A stretch of DNA of 43,889 nucleotides from Verrucomicrobiales bacterium. Its GTDB lineage: Bacteria; Verrucomicrobiota; Verrucomicrobiia; Verrucomicrobiales; DEV007. Shown here one piece after another: positions 1 through 8,051 of the stretch. The notes below the pieces were generated by a model, which had not been told where the DNA came from, searched no databases, and was given only the letters and a program-made list of their open reading frames with translations. The number at the start of each line of letters is the position of its first letter. Position 1 is the stretch's first letter. Where the stretch lies: positions 1-43,889 of the forward strand of contig PAAG01000025.1 of NCBI GenBank assembly GCA_002698785.1. The letters are read 5' to 3'. The position numbers were made by a program, and so were the translations under genes.

Positions 1-87
1 AAAACTGAAAAACTGAAAAACTGAAAAACTGAAAAACTGAAAAACTGAAAAACTGAAAAACTGAAAAACTGAAAAACTGAAAGGCTG
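1..87. repeat. 8-bp tandem repeat (AAAAACTG)
   Basis: The window opens with the octamer AAAAACTG repeated head to tail: a partial first copy at 1-7, nine exact copies to 79, then a degenerate copy AAAGGCTG at 80-87. The array is cut by the window edge, so its true length is unknown. It lies just beyond the 3' end of the YdcF-like gene on the minus strand. It has no spacers and is not a CRISPR. An array of short perfect units is expected to vary in copy number between strains. Confidence 0.95.
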
Positions 88-136
88 ACCCGCAGCCTTG
101 CGGCGCACGGGGATTGCTGAAAGGCTCAGGATTGAT

Positions 137-772
137 TCAGTAACGCACCCGATAATACAAGTATTTTATGACCTCGTTCTGGAACGATATGAGACCGTCT
201 TCTTCGAGCCACCAGTTGTCTGGAGTGTAGCGGAGCTGCTCCAGAGCAACGATGTGAACTTTGATGCCCGAATCGCTGAATCCGCTTCGGTAGAGTCTCG
301 CAATTCTGCGGCTTGGGAATGTGTCGGTCAAGACTGCCAGCGATTTTACTTCGTTCTTCAGGCACCACGCTTTCGTCCCCTCCAACTCTTCTTTCGAGCT
401 CGATACTGTTTCTTCCAATATTACGATGGCGTCTCGCGGGACTTTCAGCGCTTCCAGCACTTCGATTGTTTTCTTGTGTGCTGGCTCTGTAATACCCAAT
501 TCCTCGGATGGGGATGGTTTTACAACGAAGGTCACCAATTGTGAACTGACTCCTTCGTGAAAATATTCGGCTGCCGCAAAGGGGCGCACTTCGAGGTTTC
601 CTCCCGGTATCAAAATCGCATCCACTTGTTCGAAGGGTGGATCCTCCACGACCCAGAAGTGTGCGATTCCTCGTAGAATGGGGCGGTGAAAGGCGAACAG
701 AATTGTTCCGATGATCGCCCAAACGAGTAGGACGATGAGTAGTGCTTTGGCTATGGCCAGTAGTTTTTTCAC
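137..772 (-). CDS. YdcF/DUF218-family membrane protein
   Basis: The 211-residue protein has one N-terminal membrane segment (about residues 5-28) followed by a DUF218 (YdcF/SanA-like) Rossmann-type domain. Family marks are 'DAILIPGG' near residue 51, the central 'ILEETVSSSKEE' stretch and 'SLAVLTDTFPSRR'. Family members are implicated in envelope or cell-wall processes, but no reaction is established, so the substrate is unknown. The GTG start at 772 follows no clear Shine-Dalgarno site. The gene follows the GbsR-like regulator on the same strand with a gap of about 160 bp, so co-transcription is possible but not shown. The family assignment is fairly safe and the function is open. Confidence 0.8.
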   Translation of the reverse strand: MKKLLAIAKALLIVLLVWAIIGTILFAFHRPILRGIAHFWVVEDPPFEQVDAILIPGGNLEVRPFAAAEYFHEGVSSQLVTFVVKPSPSEELGITEPAHKKTIEVLEALKVPRDAIVILEETVSSSKEELEGTKAWCLKNEVKSLAVLTDTFPSRRIARLYRSGFSDSGIKVHIVALEQLRYTPDNWWLEEDGLISFQNEVIKYLYYRVRY

Positions 773-909
773 GGTGGATTCGCATTCGTGAAGGGCGCGT
801 TGCGTTGTTGTATATCGAGCCGGTCGGAAACTCGATGCTACCGCCCCCGGTCGATTCGCTCTCTTTCGAGTGCGAAAACCGGCAATTCTCTAGTTTGGGA
901 ATGGCGGGT

Positions 910-925
910 ATCTCTAATAAGAGAT
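910..925. promoter_or_regulatory. perfect inverted repeat ATCTCT-AATA-AGAGAT
   Basis: Six-base arms (910-915 and 920-925) flank a four-base spacer a few bases beyond the stop codon of the GbsR-like gene and about 140 bp upstream of the YdcF-like start. No T-run follows on the minus strand, so a terminator is not supported. It could be an operator for the YdcF-like gene or chance. Confidence 0.3.
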
Positions 926-931
926 CCTGGG

Positions 932-1510
932 TTATGTATGCGGCTCCGGTTCGTCGGGGTGCCGTTTCATCAAGTCAAACAACGACTTAGGTATCGGTGC
1001 TGAAAAGAAGAACTCGAGGAGCGGTAGCATTTGGAGTGCCTTTTCGTTCCAATTTTTTAACGCGGCTAGTCTATGTTCCAAGTGAGACATAGACTTTTTC
1101 GAAAGGTCCTCTGATGCTTCTATACTCTTTTCGATTTTTTCGAAATAGGTATCATTGCCTTCGAGGTGTGGGCGGACCGTCTCTTTCAGCGCGCCTCCGA
1201 CGAGACGGCGCATGCTGGTTTCTGCTTCGTAGAAGGTGCGACGATCGCGCGGAACATAGACGATGGTGGCGGCGCCTGTTTTGGTAAGGAATTTGAGGCC
1301 CTGGCTGGCGGACCCTTTGCTGATGCCGAGCCTGGAGACAATTTCGTCAAATGGAATCGGATCTTCTGCTGCGAAGAGGAGTCCGAAAAGCTCGCCCACG
1401 GAGCGGGGGAGATTGAGTGCGGATGCGAGCCGGACGAAAAAGTGGATGAATTCGCTCTCTGATGCACTCAGAGCGTCTGGACGATTGTCCTGATTTTCCA
1501 GCGATTTCAT
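932..1510 (-). CDS. GbsR/MarR-type transcriptional regulator
   Basis: The 192-residue protein carries a MarR-like winged helix ('SVGELFGLLFAAEDPIPFDEIVSRLGISKGSASQGLKFLTKTGAA', written here only as the landmark around residues 37-82) followed by a long helical C-terminal region. This is the layout of GbsR regulators, which in Bacillus control choline/betaine genes; other GbsR-like proteins control osmolyte or envelope genes. I chose ATG 1510; a GTG lies one codon upstream, and GAGGAG sits just before both. Overlapping inverted repeats at 1551-1575 lie about 40 bp upstream and probably form its own operator. No osmolyte genes are adjacent, so the ligand is unknown. Confidence 0.8.
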   Translation of the reverse strand: MKSLENQDNRPDALSASESEFIHFFVRLASALNLPRSVGELFGLLFAAEDPIPFDEIVSRLGISKGSASQGLKFLTKTGAATIVYVPRDRRTFYEAETSMRRLVGGALKETVRPHLEGNDTYFEKIEKSIEASEDLSKKSMSHLEHRLAALKNWNEKALQMLPLLEFFFSAPIPKSLFDLMKRHPDEPEPHT

Positions 1511-1550
1511 CACTCCTCAACGGTTCACTAAGACAGTCATACAACTTGGT

Positions 1551-1575
1551 TTTGAAAGTTCAAACATTTTTGAAC
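1551..1575. promoter_or_regulatory. probable operator: three alternating TTTGAA half-sites
   Basis: TTTGAA-AG-TTCAAA (1551-1564) overlaps GTTCAAA-CATT-TTTGAAC (1558-1575), giving three half-sites in alternating orientation. The element lies 41 bp upstream of the GbsR-like start in an A/T-rich stretch. Position and symmetry suggest negative autoregulation; binding is inferred. Confidence 0.5.
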
Positions 1576-1642
1576 CAAAAAAACTATTTAATGATTCCTG
1601 AATGTAAGGAACTAATAATCAGGAAGGCAAGCCAAATCCTTC

Positions 1643-2590
1643 TCAGCCGAGCGCTTCTAGAAGGTAATTGCGTGAACGAAGAACGTCTTCTCGGCTCAGA
1701 CGAGGGCTGAGTTCGGCCACGAGAGTGTGATTCGGACGGACAAATTCGCGAATCATCGAAAAGTCGACGGTTCCGGTTCCAGGGATTTGGTGGTCGTGGC
1801 CTTCGTCATCGACGTCATGGAGGTGGAACCCGAGGATTTTGTCAGAAACGCTTTCGAGCAGTTCTCGATGTTCTATCAAGCCGACGCTTTGCTTTAACTG
1901 TGCATGCCCCGTGTCGTGCCAGTAGTGGAGTTTACGGTTTCCCATCGGAAAGCCCTCGGCTGACGTGTCGGTGAGGTGCGAGAAAAAATGGGGGAACTCG
2001 TCGTCGAGTGGTAATTCGAGAATCCCTTCGCGATTTTCTGCGGCCAATCGTATGCCATGCTCGGTCGCAAAGGGGAGGAGTTTGCGATAGCCATCGATCA
2101 CTCGCTGCGTCGCGGTCCCTTCTGTGGAAGCTTTTTTTCGGAGCTTATCGATCGCTTTTTGTCGTGCGCTCTCGGAGGCATCAGGATCTGCGATGGCAGG
2201 CTTCGGAGAGAGGAATGGGAAATCGACACTCCCGCTGTGCATGACCACGTTTTGTGCTCCGACGGATTTTGCGAATTCAACCGTTTGTCGAGAATAGCGA
2301 AGCCATGTTTCTCGCTCGCCGATCTTCTTAGCTGAGGGTTGGAAGAGGTTGGGGGCGGCGTGTTGCACCGAACTCGGAAGCGGACAGAAATTGTGAACCG
2401 ACGAGATCTGGATGATTCCTTCCTCAATAGCTTTCAGAATTCCGGGGACTAAAACGACGCGTATCCCATGGCTCAATTCCGCTTGGTGGAAACCCAGATC
2501 CCTGATTTCGCACAGCATCTCATATCCGTCGTTGTGTCTCGCTGAGCACCAGCAAGTCGACAGTGAGAGTCTGTGAGAAAGGTCGGTCAT
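1643..2590 (-). CDS. sugar phosphate isomerase/epimerase-like TIM-barrel protein
   Basis: The 315-residue protein has the xylose isomerase-like/AP endonuclease 2 TIM-barrel fold. Likely metal ligands sit at strand ends: E185 in 'AAENRE', H225/D226 in 'WHDTGH', H256/H258 in 'FHLHD' and E293 in 'AELS'. 'VVMHSG' near residue 116 is another fold landmark. Such enzymes isomerise or epimerise sugars and inositols or cleave AP sites; this sequence does not tell which, and a sugar-type substrate is only the commonest case. The gene diverges from the WcaF-like acetyltransferase across about 140 bp. No pathway partner is adjacent. The ATG at 2590 has no strong ribosome site. Confidence 0.75.
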   Translation of the reverse strand: MTDLSHRLSLSTCWCSARHNDGYEMLCEIRDLGFHQAELSHGIRVVLVPGILKAIEEGIIQISSVHNFCPLPSSVQHAAPNLFQPSAKKIGERETWLRYSRQTVEFAKSVGAQNVVMHSGSVDFPFLSPKPAIADPDASESARQKAIDKLRKKASTEGTATQRVIDGYRKLLPFATEHGIRLAAENREGILELPLDDEFPHFFSHLTDTSAEGFPMGNRKLHYWHDTGHAQLKQSVGLIEHRELLESVSDKILGFHLHDVDDEGHDHQIPGTGTVDFSMIREFVRPNHTLVAELSPRLSREDVLRSRNYLLEALG

Positions 2591-2733
2591 GGGGGCTTGG
2601 GGAGGAATCTTTCGATGGGAGAGCCGAGGTGGTCAAGTGGATCTCCCGAATGACCCTTTCATGTTCTTCCTTGATTGAATCATATTCTGACACGATAGAC
2701 GAAAAGGCCCTCTTCACACGGGAGTATGTTTTT

Positions 2734-3306
2734 ATGTCCTACGATCCTGCCGAATGCGAAGTTGATCTGAGTAAGTATTCCGCAGGCGACTACAATCCCG
2801 GGAGCCTGGTGAAGCGGGTGTTGTGGCTGTGGATCAGTCGTTGCTTTTTCGAGACGTGGTTTCCCTGGCCTTCGTCTTTGAAATCGAAAATTCTTGGGAG
2901 TCTGGGAGCCGAAATTGGCGAGGGAGTCGTTTGGAAGCCGTGTGTGAAGATCAAGTATCCCTGGTTTTTGAAAGTGGGAGATCATAGTTGGATCGGCGAG
3001 CACGCGTGGATCGATAATCTCGCTCCAGTCGAGATCTTGAACAATGTCGTGATTTCGCAGGGTGCCTATCTTTTGACCGGAAACCACGATTACAAATCCC
3101 GCGATTTTGATTTGCGCATCGGCCCGATTCTTCTCGAGGCCGGTGTATGGGTCGGAGCGAAAGCGATTGTCTGTCCCGGAGTGACGTTGAAAAAAATGTC
3201 GGTTCTGGCGGTGGGGTCGATTGCGACTGGAGATCTTGAGGCCTACGGGATTTATTCCGGAAATCCTGCGGAAAAGGTGAGGGAGAGGGTGGTCCGGCTG
3301 GCTTAG
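2734..3306 (+). CDS. WcaF-like hexapeptide-repeat acetyltransferase
   Basis: From ATG 2734 the protein has 190 residues. It opens with the 'LSKYSAGDYNPG' region typical of WcaF-type colanic acid acetyltransferases and continues with a left-handed beta-helix hexapeptide region ('AEIGEGVVWKPCVKIKYP', 'SWIGEHAWIDNL', 'GVWVGAKAIVCPGVTL'). A catalytic histidine is likely in 'TGNHDY'. These enzymes transfer acetyl from acetyl-CoA to polysaccharide sugars in the cytoplasm. The frame is open upstream to 2563, but that extension has no family similarity, and GGGAG at 2720-2724 lies nine bases before ATG 2734. It stands near the methyltransferase cluster, which fits surface polysaccharide modification. 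Confidence 0.85.
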   Translation: MSYDPAECEVDLSKYSAGDYNPGSLVKRVLWLWISRCFFETWFPWPSSLKSKILGSLGAEIGEGVVWKPCVKIKYPWFLKVGDHSWIGEHAWIDNLAPVEILNNVVISQGAYLLTGNHDYKSRDFDLRIGPILLEAGVWVGAKAIVCPGVTLKKMSVLAVGSIATGDLEAYGIYSGNPAEKVRERVVRLA

Positions 3307-3716
3307 GAGGGAGAGAGTTTTCTTCCCGCAAAGCTGTAGGTCAGCGCATCAAAGCCTGTATGGGTTGGAGGTATAGAAAAAGCCATGACTATTTCTGCAA
3401 ATCCTTGTGGTTCTGGCGTTCGAATTTTCGTTCAAAGTCGCAGTCAGAAGACTCATTTGTTTTGGCTGCGGAATCCACCGATCCTTCTTCCGACCAGACA
3501 GCGGGAACGAATAAACATCGAGAAACGGTTTTGTCCGGGGGGTAAGTAGTCTTACGCGCTGGACACAGTAAACCAGTTTCGCGATATGCGTTTCTGGGGC
3601 CTCCAATCTTTCATTTCTCCGCCTTTCGCCATGCTTGAGTGACGGCGCTTTGCGACAGCTTTTTTGTCAGGACTTCGTCAACGCACACACTGAGAACGTT
3701 GCAGCCTCCCTCTTTT
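3307..3716. other. 410-bp gap without a supported gene
   Basis: This stretch lies between the convergent 3' ends of the acetyltransferase and the FkbM methyltransferase. Short open frames exist on both strands, but none has a family motif, a ribosome site or protein-like composition. I found no strong hairpin with a T-run. Confidence 0.5.
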
Positions 3717-4826
3717 CTACACCGTCAGTAGAATGCGTTTGGCTGCCCGATAGGATTTCCGGAAGACCTCGAAATTTCGAAAGAAAACAGCGGAGCCCCA
3801 GGACTGTGGAGGGAGCGATTCGGAAACCGTATCGAGCGAGACGTCAGCAGTTCCCCAGCGCGAGCAAATGGTGAAATACCAATAGCACTCGTTTTCGTGG
3901 GCTTGAGAGATGAGTTGGTCGAGGCTGTTGGTGCAGTGATTTCCCCAGAGGGGTAAGTCTTCTGACCAGAATTCCGCGAAGATGACCTCTGGATGAACTG
4001 TGCTCCCCAGTGACTCAATCACTGCGCCGTCCTGGCCTTCTGCATCGATTTTCAAGATGCCGGGGTTTGGCGGAATCAGGTCCTTCTCTACAAGTGCCGT
4101 AAGACTATCCAACTGGATTGTCTCTCGGTCACCATAAGTAAGTCCTTCCGGCAGGGGGTGGGGACTAATAGTTGAGAAAGCGACAGGATTTTCTACGAAC
4201 GGATTTCCCTCTGTGGAGAACTTCACTGGATGCAACTCTCCAGAGCCGGAAACCGAGGATATGCCAAGGGGAAGATACGTAAGCTCAGGATAGGTGGCAG
4301 TGAGAGATTCCCAAAGGTCTTTGTGCTCTGGATTGGGTTCGATTGCGGTGACATGATAGCCCTGCTTCAAGAGGGGGATGGCAAATGCCCCCTGACACGC
4401 GCCGACATCAATGACGTGAGTATTGGAGAGAAACGGAAGAATTCCCTGCGCCAGACGAATCTCGACTGGGAGAGTCGTATTCGAAGTTTCCAGAGGAGGA
4501 GTTGGCGAATCGGATACGGACGCTTCACTATGCGGAGATTGTTCGACTTGAGAAGATGTGCTTTTGCCTTCAACGACTCTGGGTATCAGCGATTGCTGGA
4601 CATCGGTCAGGTGCTGAACAGCTTCCAATAGCGAAGTCTGGACATATGCTTGTGCTTCCTGGGCTGAGATCAAGGTGCTGACTTGACTCCCCACACCAGT
4701 GACCTGGTTCTCAACCTGGGTGACCTGGCCTTCAAGACGACTGATTTGGCCTTCCAGTCGACCAAGTTGGGTTTCGATCCTTGAGATCGTATTTCGAGCT
4801 TCGGCTAGTCGGCGAAAGAGGGACAT
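3717..4826 (-). CDS. FkbM-family methyltransferase with N-terminal coiled coil
   Basis: From ATG 4826 the protein has 369 residues. Residues about 8-60 form a heptad-like coiled coil with internal repeats ('RLEGQ' twice, then 'QVENQVTGVGSQV'), followed by a Ser/Thr/Pro-rich linker. The C-terminal half is an FkbM SAM-dependent methyltransferase, with motif I 'VIDVGACQGAFAIPLL', acidic loop 'AIEPNPEH' and FkbM motif 'ILKIDAEGQDGAVI'. FkbM enzymes O-methylate sugars or polyketides. An upstream in-frame ATG at 4916 would overlap the previous gene by 79 bp, whereas 4826 leaves an 11-bp gap, so 4826 is preferred. It is the last gene of a three-gene minus-strand unit. The coiled coil suggests oligomerisation or tethering. 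Confidence 0.85.
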   Translation of the reverse strand: MSLFRRLAEARNTISRIETQLGRLEGQISRLEGQVTQVENQVTGVGSQVSTLISAQEAQAYVQTSLLEAVQHLTDVQQSLIPRVVEGKSTSSQVEQSPHSEASVSDSPTPPLETSNTTLPVEIRLAQGILPFLSNTHVIDVGACQGAFAIPLLKQGYHVTAIEPNPEHKDLWESLTATYPELTYLPLGISSVSGSGELHPVKFSTEGNPFVENPVAFSTISPHPLPEGLTYGDRETIQLDSLTALVEKDLIPPNPGILKIDAEGQDGAVIESLGSTVHPEVIFAEFWSEDLPLWGNHCTNSLDQLISQAHENECYWYFTICSRWGTADVSLDTVSESLPPQSWGSAVFFRNFEVFRKSYRAAKRILLTV

Positions 4827-4837
4827 TACTTTCAGTT

Positions 4838-6769
4838 TCAGTGGAGGGTCAGAGATTGCAAGCTTGGGCAGTCCAATGCTTCGTGTGCTGCGATTACGAT
4901 TACCCGTGCCAGGCAAGCAGTCTCGTTTTCACTGGCGACGGGCCACGATGTGGGATACTCGGGGTGGGCGGGAAGAAAGCGGGGCATGTAACAATTGCTG
5001 AAGTATTTCTGAAGCAACTCGAACAATAGTCTGCGTGATGGGCGGTTGCCTCTGCCGTGATAAGCCTGGGTAGGATCTGAAATGGGTTCTGATAGCAGGA
5101 TATCCTCATCATCGTCGGGGTTCACGCAGGTACTCAGGATGACGTACGATTTTGAAAGCGTAGCCAAGTTTTTGATTCCGCTTTCGAGATCGGTGAGGTG
5201 GTAAAGCAGTCCATAGGCAAATACGACATCGAAAGGGGAGATGCCGACGGGCTCTTCTTCGAGGTCGATTCGCAAAACGTTCTGGTCAGGAAACTTTTCG
5301 GTGAGGACATTGATCAACTCGGGACGAACATCTGACAAAGTGAGGTCGAAGCCGCGATCGATAAAAAAGGGACTGAGGTCTCCCTGGCCGGAACCCAGTT
5401 CGAGAATGCTTTTTCCATCCAGGGGCAGTTCCATCTGAGCCAAGTGTTCGAGGCGTCTGCTGTTCAATCTCTGGTAGGCAGAGGAATTGAACGAAGTTTC
5501 ACTTACGGGACTCGATGTGGAGTGCAGATGAAATCGATTGTCAGCAGGGCGGCCGAGTTCGAGGGAGTCCCAAATCCAGTCACCGATACCGCGATCACTC
5601 CAAAGTGGAGCCAACTTTGCTGCGCGCTCACGAATTGCCTTTTGTTGTGAGGGGGCGAGCAGGTAGCCGAGAGAGGCCGCGACTTTGCCTGAGTCGTAGG
5701 GACAACAGGTTCCTAGCTGGAACTGGTTCACAAAGGCGGCCGCGGAAGTGTGTTGTGAGCCAATCACAAGAAGGGGGATGCCTGTTGTGGCGGCGAGGTT
5801 GAGCATGCGGGAAGGAAGGCTGAAGCGTGAAATCGCTTTGCGATCGTCTTTCTCTGAAAGGTCACCCGAGGGAATGATTGCCACATGGTATTCCTCTAAT
5901 TTTGCCAACAGATCTTTCTCGTGTCGAAACTCCGCTCCGTGGAATCGAATGCCCGCATTCTCGATGTCATCTTTCAGATCTGGAAACGAGAGGTTCTTCT
6001 GCGGGCAGAACCAGTCAATGGTATGGGGAAGAGGCGCTACGGATTCGATAAGCTGTCGCATCCATGAGGCTGACCACACATTTCCTATCATCACGATCCG
6101 CTCCGGACTCTCGGGCGGAATTGTAGACGGAGATACTCGCAGGGAATGCTGAGAGGCAACAGGTGGAAGAAAATGAACTGGTCGGCCGAACTTCGACTGA
6201 AGCGCCTGGCAGAGCAAAGGGGATACCGCGAAGGAGACTCGCGAACATCGAAGTAATTCGCTTTGTAATTTGTAAGGAATGAATGACTCGATCAAGTGCG
6301 TGTCGTCCAGAATGTATGTGCAGAGAGGTGCCCCGGTTATCTGGTGGGCTGCGATAGCATTCCAGGCGTCCTCCACATGATATGGGATACAGAGAATACG
6401 ACGAATCTTCTGGCCCTGCAGGGCTATGACAATGGCATTGAATGCACTCTGCCGGTCAGGGGTAGTCTGGCGTTCGATGTAAAGCTGCGTAGAACCGAAA
6501 TCCTGGTCATCGTTATCGGTTCGGAATGTCCGGAGGGAAATAAATGCGTTGTTGTCAGGAAATAGACGCTGCAGATAGAGACCAGTGCCGTGAGAATTAT
6601 CGAGTGCAGGTCCGTGAATGATCAAGTCTTTGGGGACATGAAATTCGGCTGGATCGAGGGGATTGTTGAGGCATGTAGGGAGATATCCCGCACTTTCGCG
6701 CAAGGCCTGGGCACGCTCGTTGTTTGCGGTCAATATTTCTGCCAGCTTGCTTGTGTCTGGTGCCGTCAT
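4838..6769 (-). CDS. glycosyltransferase-methyltransferase fusion protein
   Basis: The 643-residue protein appears to have two parts. The N-terminal ~400 residues look like a GT-B type glycosyltransferase ('RIVMIGNVWSASWM', 'FHGAEFRHEKDLLAKLEEYHVAIIPSG', 'SRFSLPSRMLNLAATTGIPLLVIG', the usual pattern of a nucleotide-sugar C-terminal lobe). The C-terminal part (about 430-640) is a class I SAM methyltransferase with motif I 'ILELGSGQGDLSPFF', 'LTLSDVRPE' and 'FDVVFAYGLLYHL'. One polypeptide could therefore add a sugar and methylate it. Its start overlaps the stop of the upstream FkbM gene by four bases (ATGA), a translational coupling. The methyltransferase call is strong and the glycosyltransferase call moderate. 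Confidence 0.8.
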   Translation of the reverse strand: MTAPDTSKLAEILTANNERAQALRESAGYLPTCLNNPLDPAEFHVPKDLIIHGPALDNSHGTGLYLQRLFPDNNAFISLRTFRTDNDDQDFGSTQLYIERQTTPDRQSAFNAIVIALQGQKIRRILCIPYHVEDAWNAIAAHQITGAPLCTYILDDTHLIESFIPYKLQSELLRCSRVSFAVSPLLCQALQSKFGRPVHFLPPVASQHSLRVSPSTIPPESPERIVMIGNVWSASWMRQLIESVAPLPHTIDWFCPQKNLSFPDLKDDIENAGIRFHGAEFRHEKDLLAKLEEYHVAIIPSGDLSEKDDRKAISRFSLPSRMLNLAATTGIPLLVIGSQHTSAAAFVNQFQLGTCCPYDSGKVAASLGYLLAPSQQKAIRERAAKLAPLWSDRGIGDWIWDSLELGRPADNRFHLHSTSSPVSETSFNSSAYQRLNSRRLEHLAQMELPLDGKSILELGSGQGDLSPFFIDRGFDLTLSDVRPELINVLTEKFPDQNVLRIDLEEEPVGISPFDVVFAYGLLYHLTDLESGIKNLATLSKSYVILSTCVNPDDDEDILLSEPISDPTQAYHGRGNRPSRRLLFELLQKYFSNCYMPRFLPAHPEYPTSWPVASENETACLARVIVIAAHEALDCPSLQSLTLH

Positions 6770-7944
6770 GTTGCGTTGCTTTCAAAAGAGGGCATAAATT
6801 TTCCTTTTGCTCTGAAGACGAGGTCACACTGATAGAGCTGTCCTGATTCGGGAGTTCGCCATCCAGCGGATACATCGTGCAGCTCGAATCCGAATTCTCG
6901 CATGAAGAGAAGCACGTCGACCATATCAGGAGCTTCATCCACTTGAAACAATGTGGTTTCGAGAATGATGAAGTCGAGCCGGTCACATACTGCCATGGCT
7001 CCCTTGAGAACCTCAAGCTCGCCCAACTGAACGTCGGCTTTGAGAATGCCGCGCTCGGGAAGTTGCTCCCCAAGCTGTTCCGCGATGGAGTCGAGCGTTC
7101 GACAGGCTACCGAGACAGTTTCAGAGGATGTAATGACGACAGTCGAGAATAATGAGCTGTTGTAGAGGTTGCTCGAAAGAAAAAAGCTACGAGTGCCATT
7201 TTCTCCCGTAAGAGCGCAATTGAAGCAATGCTTCGTCTTCAGGCGCGAAGAATAGTAATCCCGCGCGTTTTTTGGATATTCCTCATACAGGGGATCTACG
7301 AGAACATAAACCGAATTCGGGAACACCCGAGCCATCGTATCTGACCAGATGCCTGTTGAGCAACCCGCATCGATAATGAAGCCGGGCTCATAGTTCAATT
7401 TCTCAAGTCGTTTTGCTACCTGCCATGCCTCAACCATTCCGTGGTAAAGGTCGGCAGGTGGTATGTCTGGAATGTATGGAACGCCCCCGGTTTGGGTACG
7501 TTTTTCTTCTTGAGAGAGTCGTGCCAAGATCTCCGGGAAAGTATCGGGTCTGGCATCGGCTAGGGCTTCCAGCAGTGGAACATTCTCGAAGAGATCCCTG
7601 GCAGAGATACAGGCAGTGCGAATTCCCCAGAGGTTCTCCGCACGGTCTCGCGATTCAATTGAGTCTACCACATTGCCGCAGGCATGGGTTGCCATGCTCA
7701 GCGTATCCTGACAACGCTCTACACGTGGATTTTGCAGAAAATTGTTTTCCCAGAAAACCAAGACGGGGATCGGAAGGGTCCGAACGAGATTCTCCTGAAT
7801 TCGCAGCACCTCAGGTCTCTCTGAAGCCAGTAGGATGCAGGCTTTGGGGGAGCGCTCGGTGAACACCACTGCAAGCGACTGCCACATTTCGGGGAGTCCC
7901 GATGGCAGTTCAAACAGTACAAACGGTCCGGTTTGTGGGAGCAT
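6766..7944 (-). CDS. FkbM-family methyltransferase
   Basis: The protein has 392 residues from ATG 7944; GTG 7950 two codons upstream is an alternative. The N-terminal ~160 residues match no family I recognise. The rest is an FkbM methyltransferase: motif I 'FIIDAGCSTGIWSDTMARVF', 'YVLVDP', 'ILKADVQLGELEVLKGA' and 'LDFIILETTLFQ'. In the FkbM motif the usual 'KID.EG' is replaced by 'KADVQLGE', as in a subgroup of the family. It is the first gene of the three-gene unit and overlaps the next by ATGA. Likely role: O-methylation of a glycan or secondary product, with unknown acceptor. Confidence 0.82.
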   Translation of the reverse strand: MLPQTGPFVLFELPSGLPEMWQSLAVVFTERSPKACILLASERPEVLRIQENLVRTLPIPVLVFWENNFLQNPRVERCQDTLSMATHACGNVVDSIESRDRAENLWGIRTACISARDLFENVPLLEALADARPDTFPEILARLSQEEKRTQTGGVPYIPDIPPADLYHGMVEAWQVAKRLEKLNYEPGFIIDAGCSTGIWSDTMARVFPNSVYVLVDPLYEEYPKNARDYYSSRLKTKHCFNCALTGENGTRSFFLSSNLYNSSLFSTVVITSSETVSVACRTLDSIAEQLGEQLPERGILKADVQLGELEVLKGAMAVCDRLDFIILETTLFQVDEAPDMVDVLLFMREFGFELHDVSAGWRTPESGQLYQCDLVFRAKGKFMPSFESNAT

Positions 7945-8051
7945 CTCCACGGGGAAACCGGAAATGAGGATAGGTTCACTAATGGGTGCGGTAGGGTAAG
8001 TCTCCTTGTGAGATTGCGACCTCCTAAAATGCGTGTCAACATGGAACTCTT
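7945..8051. promoter_or_regulatory. divergent promoter region, FkbM unit / radical SAM gene
   Basis: About 107 bp separate two divergent starts, so both promoters must lie here or inside the genes. I could not pick convincing -35/-10 boxes or a strong symmetric operator. The placement supports shared control of the radical SAM gene and the methyltransferase unit. Confidence 0.45.

Noticed and set aside
1-87. Possible CRISPR array
   Set aside because: The repeat is only 8 bp with no spacers and no cas genes.
126-785. Long minus-strand frame overlapping the YdcF-like gene in another frame
   Set aside because: It has no family motif and an Arg/Ser/His-rich shadow composition, while the YdcF frame has a clear membrane segment and DUF218 marks.
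2563-2733. N-terminal extension of the WcaF-like protein
   Set aside because: It lacks family similarity and a ribosome site, whereas GGGAG precedes ATG 2734.
3360-3545. 61-codon plus-strand ORF in the gap after the acetyltransferase
   Set aside because: There is no ribosome site, no motif, and the composition is not protein-like.
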